From positions 1 through 35,720 of the forward strand of contig JAJYRG010000021.1 of NCBI GenBank assembly GCA_021794195.1: a DNA stretch of 35,720 nt, read 5' to 3'. Under the pieces are notes generated by a model. The model was not told the origin of the DNA and ran no database searches. It was given only the letters and a program-made list of their open reading frames with translations. The DNA is from Bacteroidota bacterium. GTDB taxonomy: Bacteria > Bacteroidota > Bacteroidia > Sphingobacteriales > Sphingobacteriaceae. Shown here piece by piece: positions 17,073 to 26,505 of the stretch (position 1 is its first letter; every line of letters begins with the position of its first letter). A program made the position numbers and the translations under genes.

Positions 17073-17105
17073 AAAAAACACAGAAGCGGTTGCAACGCTC
17101 CTGTG
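17073..17105 (-). terminator. Strong minus-strand intrinsic terminator between fecR and susC
   Basis: Read on the minus strand, CACAGGAGCG (17105-17096) pairs with CGCTTCTGTG (17088-17079) as ten continuous base pairs including one G-U, with the 7-nt loop TTGCAAC, followed by six U residues (17078-17073). On the plus strand the same position is an A-C mismatch and no U-run follows. The signal is therefore specific for a minus-strand transcript, although the genes on both sides run on the plus strand. Confidence 0.75.
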
Positions 17106-17163
17106 CCTTAGTCTACATGACTTGAGATTGAAACTAACTATGGACTAATTAATAATCAATCGT
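17073..17163 (-). ncRNA. Predicted antisense RNA over the susC leader of PUL2
   Basis: A transcript of about 90 nt is predicted to start a few bases downstream of the minus-strand -7 box at 17174-17167 and to end at the terminator at 17105-17073. It would be complementary to nearly the whole spacer between fecR (ends 17049) and susC (starts 17170). Bacteroides PULs with sigma/anti-sigma pairs are known to encode cis-antisense small RNAs at exactly this place, such as DonS of B. fragilis, which repress the susC-like gene. Terminator and promoter box are seen; the RNA and its effect are inferred. Confidence 0.55.
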
Positions 17164-17166
17164 ATA

Positions 17167-17174
17167 CAAATGTA
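17167..17174 (-). promoter_or_regulatory. -7 promoter box for the predicted antisense RNA
   Basis: The minus strand reads TACATTTG, an exact TAnnTTTG match, overlapping the first codon of the plus-strand susC gene. I see no TTTG element at the 19-21 base spacing. Its position, about 90 bases from the minus-strand terminator, is what gives it weight. Confidence 0.5.
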
Positions 17175-20100
17175 TGAAAAAAAAACTGGGATGTGGCTGT
17201 TCCATCGAACAAGCTCACCCTATAACTATTCAATTCTGATGAAATTGAGTTTAATCCTTCCTCTGCTATTAACCGCCAATATGTATGTTAGCGCGTTGAC
17301 TTTTGGACAGAATTTTACATTAAATAAAAAGGGGGTTCAGATAGAGACATTGTTAAACGAACTCCAGCGTCAAACAGGGTATAATATTTTTTATGATGAA
17401 ACAATAGTGCCAACAGATGCCCGTTTAGATATTTCTTATCAAAAAGCATCTTTGGAAACGGTTTTAACGGATATAGCGGACAAATATCAGTTGTCGTACC
17501 GGATCATGGAGAAAAATATAGTGTTGCGTAAGCAAAAGACATCCGATCGGAAGGCACTGCCCCTGGCCGGGGCCAGAGATAAAATACAACAGCGAACCAT
17601 AATGGGAACGGTTGTAGATGATGTAAATGGAGAGCCTTTGAGTGGGGTGACTGTTCAGGAAATCGGATATGAGAACTCAAGTTCAACTGATGAAAACGGC
17701 AAGTTTACTATGCAGTTGCAGGGCAGTGATGCTTCACTCCGTTTTTCACTAGTGGGTTATCATGCTAAAGAAGAGAAGATAGGCTCTTCGGATGACATTG
17801 CTGTTAGATTGGCAGTGAATATACAAGAAGTGGATGAAGTGGTGGTAGTAGGGTATGGTACGCAGAAGAAAAGATTGACCACAGGGGCTTCGGTACAGGT
17901 AAAAGGAGAAGATTTGCAGAAACTGAGCACATCAAGTGTGATGGGAGCTTTGCAAAGCCAATCGCCAGGAGTTCAGATCACTCAAAGTTCCGGAATGCCG
18001 GGTGAAGCTTTTAAAGTAACAGTTCGGGGTTTAGGAACGATCGGAGATGCATCACCTTTGTATGTAATCGATGGGGTTGCAGGGGGCGATATCAATACTT
18101 TAAATCCATCTGATATCGAGTCAGTAGATGTTTTAAAGGATGCTGCATCTGCTGCTATTTATGGATCCCGAGCAGCTAATGGTGTCATATTGATAACCAC
18201 CAAACAAGGAAAAGAAGGAAAGTTAGTCTTTTCTTATGATGCGTATGCCGGATGGCAAAATGCGTACAAATTACCTTCTTTACTGGATGCAAAGGAATAT
18301 ATGACCATCATGAACGAAGTACGCTTCAACGAAGGACAAGATCCTTACGACTGGGCAAATATAATTCCAAAACAATATGAGCAGATTGATGCGGGTACCT
18401 GGAACGGTACTAATTGGTTGAAAGAAATCCATAATGATGAAGCCTTGACTCAAAATCACGCTTTTAATTTAACAGGAGGGAATGAGCAGTCAAAGTTCTC
18501 TCTGGGCTACTCGCTTTCAGATCAGGCGGGGATTTTTGGTAAACCGGTTGAGCCTAAATTTACAAGAAATAATTTCCGATTAAACTCTGAACATATTCTT
18601 TTAAAAAACGACAATTTTGAAATAATTAAATTCGGCGAAAACCTTACTTATTCTTATAATGAGAAATCTGGAATAGGCATAGGTGATCTTTATTGGAATG
18701 ATATTCATAATATGCTGGTAGGCAATCCTCTTCTTCCAGTTTATAATGAAGAGGGTGATTATTATGATCAAGCTAGTAAAACGGCTGATGATTGGGCACT
18801 TGACGGAGCCACGGCAAACCCGCTTGCGAACATGGTATATAACCGTGGTCAAAATCTAAGTAAAAACCACTCGTTACTTGCTAATGCTTATCTGGAGCTA
18901 CAACCTATACAGGATTTAAAATTCCGTAGTAGTTTTGGATATAAAATGAACGCATCCTCCTACAGACAATATACTCCGGCTTTTGCTTTATCCACTACTG
19001 TTACCAATGCCGAGGATGATGTGGAGCAAAATCAGGGAAATGGATACAGCCTTACTTTTGAAAACACTTTATCTTATTTATGGTCTATTAACGACATTCA
19101 CAACTTTGATGCACTTGCTGGGGCGTCTATGGAGAAGTGGGGGATGGGGGAAGATCTAAGTGCTGCCAACTCCATTTCCCTATTTCCGGGATCTTGGAAA
19201 AACGCATGGATCACCAATACGCCGAATATTTCCGGTACGCATACGGTTATTAGCGGAGCTCCTTGGGGAGAAGGAGGACTATCCTCTTTTTTTGGTAGAT
19301 TAAATTATAATTATAAGGAAACTTATATGGGCACCTTGATTATGCGTGCCGACGGATCTTCTAATTTTGCAAAAGGACATCGTTGGGGTTATTTTCCTTC
19401 TCTTGCTGCAGGTTGGGTAATAAGCAACGAATCCTTTATGGAGAGCTCAGATAATTGGATAGATTTCCTTAAACTAAGAGCCAGTTGGGGGCAAAATGGA
19501 AATGCAAATATTGATCCTTTCCAATACTTGGCTACTATAGCTTTTGATGCTAAAAATGGGTATTATTTTGGAGATAATAAAAACAACTTATTAACCGGGG
19601 CCTACGCAGATATTTTGCCGAATTCAGATATTACTTGGGAAACCTCTGAACAATTAAATATAGGAGTAGATTCCAGATTTGCAATGGATCGCTTAGAAGT
19701 GACGCTGGATTGGTATAAGAAAACAACCAAAGATTGGTTGGTTCAGGCTCCTGTCTTAGCTTCTTATGGAACGGCTGCTCCGTTTATTAATGGGGGAGAT
19801 ATTGAAAATAAGGGCTTTGAAGTGGGTCTGACCTGGAACGAAACCCTAAACGATTTCCGTTACGGAATTAGCTTAAATGGAGCTTATAATAAAAATGTAG
19901 TCACCCGCATTGCAAATGCAGAAGGAATTATCCATGGTCCGGAAAACATCCTTAGCCAAGGAACTACTGAAATGTATCGTGCGCAAGTTGGCTTCCCTAT
20001 CGGTTATTTCTACGGGTATGAAACGGAAGGTGTTTTCCAAACTGTAGAGCAGATTGAAGAATATAAGAGCAGAGGGATCGGTGTATTATCCAATGCGCAG

Positions 20101-20673
20101 CCGGGAGATATTATTTTCGTTGACCGAAACGGAGACGGTACCATCTCGAATGATGATAAAACTATGATTGGGAATCCTCATCCTGATTTTACCGGCGGAT
20201 TAAACCTAAATTTTGGTTACAAAGGGTTTGATCTTTCAGTTACTGCTACAGGCGCATTCGGACATCAGATTGCAAAATCATATCGTTCCTTTGCTGATAG
20301 CCCTCTTCAAAATTACACTACCGAAATCTTTAAAAGATGGCACGGTGAAGGCACTTCTAATCGCTACCCTCGTTTAACTATGGGCAGCCATACTAATAGT
20401 CAGTATATCTCAGATATTTATATAGAAGATGGTGATTATGTAAAGATTCAAAATATAACTTTTGGTTATGACCTCAAATCATTGCTCCCAAATACGCCTT
20501 TCGGACAAGCAAGGTTGTATTTTACAGGACAAAACCTGTTTACTATAACTGGATACTCTGGTATGGATCCAGAAATTGGATATGGCAATGATGAAACTTG
20601 GGTTTCGGGGATTGATGTAGGGTTCTATCCTACACCACGAACTTACCTGATTGGTTTAAATCTTACATTTTAA
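17170..20673 (+). CDS. SusC-like TonB-dependent transducer-transporter with STN domain (PUL2)
   Basis: This 1167-residue outer-membrane protein combines glycan import with signalling. Order: an N-terminal extension and signal peptide (about 1-47, with KLSLILPLLLTANMYVSALT), an STN domain (about 50-120) that would contact the FecR protein, a carboxypeptidase-regulatory-like domain (143-218, IMGTVVDDVNGEPLSGVTV), a canonical TonB-box-like segment EVDEVVVVGYGTQKK (220-234), the plug with VLKDAASAAIYGSRAANGV, and a beta-barrel ending in Phe. I keep the ATG at 17170, since STN-type SusC proteins often carry such an extension before the hydrophobic core. ATGs at 17191 and 17239 are alternatives. 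Its leader is the target of the predicted antisense RNA. SusD follows after 10 bases. Confidence 0.95.
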   Translation: MYEKKTGMWLFHRTSSPYNYSILMKLSLILPLLLTANMYVSALTFGQNFTLNKKGVQIETLLNELQRQTGYNIFYDETIVPTDARLDISYQKASLETVLTDIADKYQLSYRIMEKNIVLRKQKTSDRKALPLAGARDKIQQRTIMGTVVDDVNGEPLSGVTVQEIGYENSSSTDENGKFTMQLQGSDASLRFSLVGYHAKEEKIGSSDDIAVRLAVNIQEVDEVVVVGYGTQKKRLTTGASVQVKGEDLQKLSTSSVMGALQSQSPGVQITQSSGMPGEAFKVTVRGLGTIGDASPLYVIDGVAGGDINTLNPSDIESVDVLKDAASAAIYGSRAANGVILITTKQGKEGKLVFSYDAYAGWQNAYKLPSLLDAKEYMTIMNEVRFNEGQDPYDWANIIPKQYEQIDAGTWNGTNWLKEIHNDEALTQNHAFNLTGGNEQSKFSLGYSLSDQAGIFGKPVEPKFTRNNFRLNSEHILLKNDNFEIIKFGENLTYSYNEKSGIGIGDLYWNDIHNMLVGNPLLPVYNEEGDYYDQASKTADDWALDGATANPLANMVYNRGQNLSKNHSLLANAYLELQPIQDLKFRSSFGYKMNASSYRQYTPAFALSTTVTNAEDDVEQNQGNGYSLTFENTLSYLWSINDIHNFDALAGASMEKWGMGEDLSAANSISLFPGSWKNAWITNTPNISGTHTVISGAPWGEGGLSSFFGRLNYNYKETYMGTLIMRADGSSNFAKGHRWGYFPSLAAGWVISNESFMESSDNWIDFLKLRASWGQNGNANIDPFQYLATIAFDAKNGYYFGDNKNNLLTGAYADILPNSDITWETSEQLNIGVDSRFAMDRLEVTLDWYKKTTKDWLVQAPVLASYGTAAPFINGGDIENKGFEVGLTWNETLNDFRYGISLNGAYNKNVVTRIANAEGIIHGPENILSQGTTEMYRAQVGFPIGYFYGYETEGVFQTVEQIEEYKSRGIGVLSNAQPGDIIFVDRNGDGTISNDDKTMIGNPHPDFTGGLNLNFGYKGFDLSVTATGAFGHQIAKSYRSFADSPLQNYTTEIFKRWHGEGTSNRYPRLTMGSHTNSQYISDIYIEDGDYVKIQNITFGYDLKSLLPNTPFGQARLYFTGQNLFTITGYSGMDPEIGYGNDETWVSGIDVGFYPTPRTYLIGLNLTF

Positions 20674-20683
20674 TAATAAGACA

Positions 20684-22378
20684 ATGAAAAAAATTATAAG
20701 CTTAGTAACATTAACTATGTTTTTGTTCTCTTGTGAAAAATATTTAGACACAGAGAGTTATACTAAGAAAAATACAGGGAATTTTCCCTCAACTGTGGCA
20801 GATGCAAACCAAATGATCACAGGGATTTATTCTACTTTAAGCACTGCGATTTCAGAGCCTCAGCACACTCATTTCTATATGGCCGAACTTGCCTCTGATG
20901 ATCGTTTTGGTGGCGGAGGAGAAAATGATAAGGATATGCAGGGCTTGGATCACCTGATGAATACTAAAAGTAGTCGGTTCGAACCATTTTGGACAGCTCG
21001 TTATCAGGGAGTGTATCGAGCGAACACTGCACTTGAAAATTTAGATAAGGTAGCTGCATGGGAAAGTGAAAGTCAGAAAAATCAATTAAAAGGGGAAGCA
21101 CATTTCTTAAGGGCTTTATTTTATTTTGAACTTTCGCAAATGTTCGGAGAAGTTCCATTAATAATTTCTACAGAAGCAGCGAATCTACCTAAATCTCCAG
21201 CTGACGAAACGTATGCACAGATTGCATCTGATCTGAACGCAGCCATTGATTTGATGTCAAATGAGGCATACTCCAGTGTGCCTTCCGGTCATGCTACCAA
21301 ATGGGCCGCTCAAGCACTGATGGCCCGTGTGTTTTTATTCTATACCGGATATTATCATAAAACTGAATTGCCAGTAGCAAATGAAGGTGAACCCATAGGT
21401 AAAGATCAGGTAATTGTCTGGATTGATGAATGTGTTAATAACAGCGGCCATGGCTTAGTGGATGATTTTCGCAACCTCTGGCCTTATACCAATGAGTTTA
21501 CCGCAAAGGACTACGAATATTCGAAAGAAAACGGATTGAAATGGGTAGGAGATGGTAATAAAGAGACGGTATTTGCTGTGAAATTTGGAACCTCAGTAGA
21601 CTGGGGAGAAGATTTCCAATTAGGATATTCCAATCAATATATACTGCATTTTGGATTAAGATCAAATAATGGCCTGGAAAATACTTTTCCTTTTGGTCAA
21701 GGCTGGGGAGCTGGACCGGTAAATTCTAAACTGTGGAATGACTGGAGAAAAGCAGAGCCTAATGATACCAGACGTACAAGCTCTATTATGAATGTTGAAA
21801 CCGACTTGGAAGATTATATTTATGGCGCTGACGCTCAGATGGAAGAAACAGGTTTTTGGCAAAAGAAATACATGCCCATTACAGCATTCGATGAGGGTGG
21901 TTTTATTCCCTCATATGCTATCCTGAAAGACAACGCTCCTTCCGATATGCAAATTAGCCACACGCAAGACTTAGTGTTAATTCGTTTCGCAGATGTATTA
22001 TTGATGCAATCAGAATTAAAAGAAGACGCGACTGGTTTGAACAAAGTACGTGCACGTGCAGATCTTCCAGCTATAGAATATTCATTAGAAAATATAAAGA
22101 GAGAACGTCGTTGGGAGCTTGCTTTTGAAGGATTGAGATATTTTGATCTGATGCGCTGGGGAGATGCGGCTAATGCTTTAGCTGCACAAGAAGGAGTTCC
22201 CATTAAAAATAAAGGGATCGATACTCAAATGAGAGGCTTTGGTGGAGGGTATAAAGCACGGTATGAAGCTACTGGTGGGTTTTGGCCCATCCCTGAATCA
22301 CAAATCCTTTTATCGGAAGGAGTGTTAGTTCAAAATCCCGGATGGGGAATACCTGAGGCTGAATTCACAGGATGGTAA
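20684..22378 (+). CDS. SusD/RagB-family glycan-binding lipoprotein (PUL2)
   Basis: The 564-residue surface lipoprotein partners the STN-bearing SusC. The lipobox is FLFSC, with Cys at about residue 17. SusD features are the N-terminal helix YRANTALENLDKV, the KGEAHFLRALFYFEL TPR helix, DLVLIRFADVLLMQSEL, LNKVRARA, and the C-terminal block RRWELAFEGLRYFDLMRWGD with FWPIPESQI. The gene starts 10 bases after susC. Two SusD proteins this different (here and at 4372-6129) in one window point to two separate substrates. Confidence 0.95.
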   Translation: MKKIISLVTLTMFLFSCEKYLDTESYTKKNTGNFPSTVADANQMITGIYSTLSTAISEPQHTHFYMAELASDDRFGGGGENDKDMQGLDHLMNTKSSRFEPFWTARYQGVYRANTALENLDKVAAWESESQKNQLKGEAHFLRALFYFELSQMFGEVPLIISTEAANLPKSPADETYAQIASDLNAAIDLMSNEAYSSVPSGHATKWAAQALMARVFLFYTGYYHKTELPVANEGEPIGKDQVIVWIDECVNNSGHGLVDDFRNLWPYTNEFTAKDYEYSKENGLKWVGDGNKETVFAVKFGTSVDWGEDFQLGYSNQYILHFGLRSNNGLENTFPFGQGWGAGPVNSKLWNDWRKAEPNDTRRTSSIMNVETDLEDYIYGADAQMEETGFWQKKYMPITAFDEGGFIPSYAILKDNAPSDMQISHTQDLVLIRFADVLLMQSELKEDATGLNKVRARADLPAIEYSLENIKRERRWELAFEGLRYFDLMRWGDAANALAAQEGVPIKNKGIDTQMRGFGGGYKARYEATGGFWPIPESQILLSEGVLVQNPGWGIPEAEFTGW

Positions 22379-22398
22379 TTAATTTAAAACATAAAATT

Positions 22399-23232
22399 AT
22401 GAAACGTTTTATTGAATATATAATTATATTTATTTCTCCTTTAATGCTAATAAACTGCGAGTCTATTGAAGATAGATTAAGCATCGGGGGATTTATTAAT
22501 TCTGAACAACTTGATGTTACGGCCACTCCATTGATTGTCGATGGAAAAGCGACAAACAAAATAATTTTAAACAATGCCAGTCCGGTTTTATCCTCCTGGG
22601 ATTTCGGAACAGGTAGGACACAAAAAAAAACAGACACTGTGCTTATGGTGGTCGCTGGAGAGAATGAAATCATCTTTACCGGCCGGAATCCTGATGGTTC
22701 TGAGGTAAGTAAAACTCTTAAAGTAAACGTAGAAGATATGCGTTTCCCTGTACCGCCAGAATGGGGTTTCTTAACTGATGGCTCAGAGAAAGAATGGGAG
22801 TGGGATGATAGAGGGCCTGTTTGGGGAAATGGTGGCTACTTAACAGATGTAGCACCTGCTTGGTGGACATTACCAATAGACGATATAGATGAACAATCGC
22901 CTAAAGAAGGAATTGGCGCCAAAATGATTTTCTCCTTGCGAGGCGCAAAATTCACCAAAGTTAAATCTGATGGTACTACAGAAACAGGTACATTCTCATT
23001 TGATATGAATGATAAGGCTATTGATAATGATGGCGTAGTATGGGGTGAAGGAAAACTGACATTAAAAGGGACTACTGTATTAAATGGGATATCGCCAAAC
23101 GAAAATAATGAAAAGGTTCATGAATATGATATATTAGTTTTGGACGATAAACACCTAGTATTAAGCTATCCTGAGCCAGATGAGACAGAAGGGGGGACAG
23201 CATGGTTTTGGATGTTTAAATCCTCTGATTAA
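22399..23232 (+). CDS. SusE-position surface lipoprotein with PKD-like domain (PUL2)
   Basis: The 277-residue lipoprotein (LMLINCES, Cys at about residue 20) follows susD by 20 bases, the position of SusE/SusF-type surface glycan-binding proteins. The first part (about 30-115) resembles a PKD or immunoglobulin-like domain, with strands around SSWDFGTG and NEIIFTGRNPDGSEVSKTLKVNV. The second part (about 120-277) is rich in Trp (KEWEWDDRGPVWGNGGY, PAWWTLP, GTAWFWMF) and may be a lipocalin-like carbohydrate-binding domain. Similar two-part proteins occur next to susD in other Bacteroidota PULs, often before a GH16 enzyme, but no enzyme follows here. The frame extends upstream into susD; the ATG at 22399 is chosen for its signal peptide. 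Confidence 0.8.
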   Translation: MKRFIEYIIIFISPLMLINCESIEDRLSIGGFINSEQLDVTATPLIVDGKATNKIILNNASPVLSSWDFGTGRTQKKTDTVLMVVAGENEIIFTGRNPDGSEVSKTLKVNVEDMRFPVPPEWGFLTDGSEKEWEWDDRGPVWGNGGYLTDVAPAWWTLPIDDIDEQSPKEGIGAKMIFSLRGAKFTKVKSDGTTETGTFSFDMNDKAIDNDGVVWGEGKLTLKGTTVLNGISPNENNEKVHEYDILVLDDKHLVLSYPEPDETEGGTAWFWMFKSSD

Positions 23233-23556
23233 GTGCGTTTTATTAAAATAAAAACATGAATAACCTTAGAGTGTCGGAGCTTTTCTATGGCTATTGAGAA
23301 ATGAAGAGGAGTGGACAGAAGAGTCAGAATGATTTTAATGTTTTTCCGGTTCTGTGAATAACCAACAGAGCCAAGAGGTTTATATCCAGAGGGTTCTCTC
23401 AGCTAACCCGCCTAATCTCAATTACTAAACGAATTTTTCTTGCTCTGACAGGAAAAGGAATGCTCTATAATATCCTCTTGATTATTTGTATCTTTGCGCC
23501 AATAAATGAAGTCCACGTTCATAAAAATATTTGGCACTTTATAAAACAAAGAATTC
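23233..23556 (+). other. 324-base spacer between PUL2 and gcvP
   Basis: I see no convincing gene. The spacer holds a weak AT hairpin just after the lipoprotein gene (about 23236-23253), a stem GGTTCTGT/ACAGAGCC (23348-23355, 23365-23372; 8 bp with one G-U, 9-nt loop) with no U-run after it, short GGGTT/AACCC arms around 23387-23405, and an exact -7 box at 23489-23496. A glycine riboswitch was looked for because gcvP follows, but its conserved core is not recognisable. Confidence 0.5.
23489..23496 (+). promoter_or_regulatory. -7 promoter box of gcvP
   Basis: TATCTTTG matches TAnnTTTG exactly and lies 60 bases before the gcvP start, giving a leader of roughly 55 bases. The same octamer occurs upstream of typA and of the conserved gene at 27358-28671. 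No TTTG is seen 19-21 bases upstream. Confidence 0.6.
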
Positions 23557-26421
23557 ATGAGTCACATACATTACGAAGAGAGGTTTGAAAGCCGGCATAT
23601 TGGTCACAGCCAAGAAGAAGCTGAGCAAATGTTAGCCGCTTTGCGGGTAAAAGATTTTGATGAGTTGGTCGATAAAGCAGTCCCGGCAAGTATAATAAGC
23701 AAAAAACCATTTAACTTACCTACAGCGTTGAGTGAGACAGCTTATTTGGAAAAAGTAAAAACCATGTTGGGTAAAAACAAGGTTTTCAAATCTTATATAG
23801 GACAAGGATATTATGATGTGAAAATGCCTGCCGTTATCCAACGGAATGTCTTTGAAAATCCAGGATGGTACACACAATATACACCGTATCAAGCGGAAAT
23901 ATCACAAGGGAGGCTGCAGGCGCTCTTAAATTTCCAAACGGTCATATCCGATTTAACGGGATTAGAAATTGCAAATGCTTCTTTGTTAGATGAAGCAACT
24001 GCTGCAGCAGAGGCGATGTTCATGCTGTATAGCAAAAGAAAAAACAAAAAAGCAAATACTTTTTTAGTTTCTAAGGATGTTTTTCCTCAAACTTTAGATG
24101 TAATACATACTCGTGCTTTATCTTTTGGGATAGAGGTGAAAGTCGCAGAAATAAATGAAGCGGAGCTGAATGAAGATATATTCGCGGTGTTTTTACAATA
24201 TCCTCATGCAGACGGCTCGATCGAGGATTATGAAGAAATAGCCGGAAAATGTAGAGAAAAGAAAATATTAATTGCTGTAGCGGCTGATTTGATGAGCTTG
24301 ACCTTGTTGACGCCTCCCGGAGAATGGGGAGCGGATGTTGCGGTAGGTACTTCCCAAAGATTAGGAGTGCCTATGGGCTTTGGCGGTCCTCATGCAGGTT
24401 ATTTTGCCACCAAAGAAGCGTATAAGAGAAATATTCCGGGGAGAATCATTGGGGTAACTTCTGACGCGAATGGAAAATATGCATTGAGGATGGCTTTACA
24501 AGCAAGAGAGCAACATATTCGAAGAGATAAAGCGTCATCAAATATATGTACAGCACAAGCATTATTGGCCATTATCTCCTCTTTTTATGCGGTATACCAC
24601 GGTCCTGAAGGCTTGAAAAAGATTGCAAAACGTATTCATGATTTGACCAATCTGTTGAATAATGCTTTACAAAATCTGGGTTTTATACAAAAAAATGAAG
24701 TGTTTTTTGATACGCTTGCGGTAGAAGCAAAAGGTAATTTGAAAGAGATCAAAAAATCCGCTCTTGCTGAAGAAATGAATTTCCATTACAGCAAGGATAC
24801 CATAGGGATTTCATTGGACGAAACGACGACTTACCAAGATATAAAACGGATTATAAATGTGTTTGCTGAAGTAGCAGGCAAAACTGTCGGGATAGATACT
24901 TTGATACTGGAAGATATAATTCCGGAGGGATTAAAACGGGAATCCTCTTTCTTGACACACCCGGTTTTTAACCGTTACCATTCTGAACACGAAATGCTGA
25001 GATATATCAAGTCTTTAGAAGCAAAAGATTTGTCTCTTTGTCATTCTATGATACCTTTGGGCTCTTGTACGATGAAGCTCAATGCGACTACGGAAATGAT
25101 TCCGGTTACATGGCCGGAGTTGAGTAATATACATCCTTTTGCCCCTGAAGATCAGGTAAAAGGTTATTCTGAGCTCATAGGAGAATTAGACACCTGGCTT
25201 TCTGAGATAACCGGTTTTGCAAAAATGAGTATGCAACCCAATTCGGGAGCGCAAGGAGAGTATGCCGGTCTTATGGTCATCCGTGCTTATCATGAAAGCC
25301 GTGGGGAAGCGCATAGAAATGTATGCTTAATCCCGGCTTCTGCGCACGGTACAAATCCGGCATCAGCATCCATGGCAGGTTTGAAAGTGGTGGTGGTAAA
25401 ATGTGATGAAAGAGGGAATATAGATGTGGAAGACCTACGTGAAAAAGCTGAAAAACATGCTGAAAATCTCAACTCTCTGATGGTTACTTACCCATCTACA
25501 CATGGCGTATTTGAAGAGCCTATAATTGAAATTTGTGATATCATTCATGCTAATGGAGGGCAGGTATATATGGACGGGGCAAATATGAATGCACAGGTTG
25601 GTATCACAAGCCCGGGTTTAATTGGTGCGGATGTGTGCCATTTGAACTTGCACAAGACTTTTTGTATTCCGCACGGCGGTGGTGGACCAGGTATGGGACC
25701 CATAGGCGTTGCGCCTCATCTTATTCCTTTTTTACCAAATCATCAAGTAGTTCCTACTTCCGGGGAAGAAGGGATATCTGCCGTTTCTGCAGCTCCATTC
25801 GGCTCGGCTTCGATATTGGTTATTTCGCACGGGTACATAGCCATGATGGGAGTAAACGGGCTTACAAATGCGACCAAAAGTGCTATTCTAAATGCGAACT
25901 ATATTCAACATAGATTAAAGGAATATTATCCTGTGCTCTATTCAGGGGCAAATGGATTTTGTGCACATGAGATGATTTTGGATTGCCGCGAGTTTAAAAA
26001 GGTGAAAATAGAAGTAGCTGATATTGCCAAAAGACTGATGGATTATGGATTTCATGCGCCTACAGTATCTTTTCCAGTACCGGGGACATTGATGATTGAA
26101 CCTACAGAATCTGAATCAAAAGCGGAGTTAGATAGATTTTGTGATGCATTAATTTCTATCCGACAGGAAATAAGGCAGATAGAAGAAAGAGTGGCAGATG
26201 AAGAAAATAACTTACTGAAAAACGCTCCACATACAGCGGAAGAAGTGACTTCGGATAATTGGGAAAGACCGTATTCGCGTCAGCAAGCTGCATATCCTGT
26301 CGATTATGTCAGAAATTACAAATTTTGGCCTTCCATCAGCCGGGTGAACGAAGCCCAAGGCGACAGAAACTTGATCTGTTCTTGTCCGCCTATTGAAATG
26401 TATGAAGAGTTAGAAGCATAA
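23557..26421 (+). CDS. gcvP: Glycine dehydrogenase (decarboxylating), P-protein of the glycine cleavage system
   Basis: GcvP decarboxylates glycine with pyridoxal phosphate and passes the aminomethyl group to the lipoylated H-protein. The 954-residue product is the fused single-chain form (about 950 residues), not the split GcvPA/GcvPB form. The cofactor Lys is Lys700 in [17 protein letters not shown]. The N-terminal half contains GQGYYD and the [19 protein letters not shown] block; the C-terminal half has [15 protein letters not shown] and the glycine-rich loop. No signal peptide, so cytoplasmic. It has its own promoter box and terminator. No gcvT or gcvH lies in the window, as is common in Bacteroidota where these genes are dispersed. 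Confidence 0.98.
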   Translation: MSHIHYEERFESRHIGHSQEEAEQMLAALRVKDFDELVDKAVPASIISKKPFNLPTALSETAYLEKVKTMLGKNKVFKSYIGQGYYDVKMPAVIQRNVFENPGWYTQYTPYQAEISQGRLQALLNFQTVISDLTGLEIANASLLDEATAAAEAMFMLYSKRKNKKANTFLVSKDVFPQTLDVIHTRALSFGIEVKVAEINEAELNEDIFAVFLQYPHADGSIEDYEEIAGKCREKKILIAVAADLMSLTLLTPPGEWGADVAVGTSQRLGVPMGFGGPHAGYFATKEAYKRNIPGRIIGVTSDANGKYALRMALQAREQHIRRDKASSNICTAQALLAIISSFYAVYHGPEGLKKIAKRIHDLTNLLNNALQNLGFIQKNEVFFDTLAVEAKGNLKEIKKSALAEEMNFHYSKDTIGISLDETTTYQDIKRIINVFAEVAGKTVGIDTLILEDIIPEGLKRESSFLTHPVFNRYHSEHEMLRYIKSLEAKDLSLCHSMIPLGSCTMKLNATTEMIPVTWPELSNIHPFAPEDQVKGYSELIGELDTWLSEITGFAKMSMQPNSGAQGEYAGLMVIRAYHESRGEAHRNVCLIPASAHGTNPASASMAGLKVVVVKCDERGNIDVEDLREKAEKHAENLNSLMVTYPSTHGVFEEPIIEICDIIHANGGQVYMDGANMNAQVGITSPGLIGADVCHLNLHKTFCIPHGGGGPGMGPIGVAPHLIPFLPNHQVVPTSGEEGISAVSAAPFGSASILVISHGYIAMMGVNGLTNATKSAILNANYIQHRLKEYYPVLYSGANGFCAHEMILDCREFKKVKIEVADIAKRLMDYGFHAPTVSFPVPGTLMIEPTESESKAELDRFCDALISIRQEIRQIEERVADEENNLLKNAPHTAEEVTSDNWERPYSRQQAAYPVDYVRNYKFWPSISRVNEAQGDRNLICSCPPIEMYEELEA

Positions 26422-26443
26422 TTAAGCGGAAACCTCTTTTAAC

Positions 26444-26479
26444 AACCCTTTATTTATAGTATGAATAAAGGGTTTTTTT
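26444..26479 (+). terminator. Intrinsic terminator of gcvP
   Basis: AACCCTTTATT (26444-26454) and AATAAAGGGTT (26464-26474) form an 11-bp perfect stem with a 9-nt loop, followed by a T-run to 26479. It starts 22 bases after the gcvP stop. An in-frame ATG of the next gene (26461) lies in the loop and stem, which argues that this ATG is not the true start. Confidence 0.85.
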
Positions 26480-26505
26480 ATTACATTTATCAAAAGTTTA
26501 AAGCT

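Noticed and set aside
23300..23430. Glycine riboswitch upstream of gcvP
   Set aside because: Fragments such as GGACAGA and CTCTCAG occur, but the conserved glycine-binding core and tandem-aptamer order are not present, and they lie upstream of the predicted gcvP promoter.
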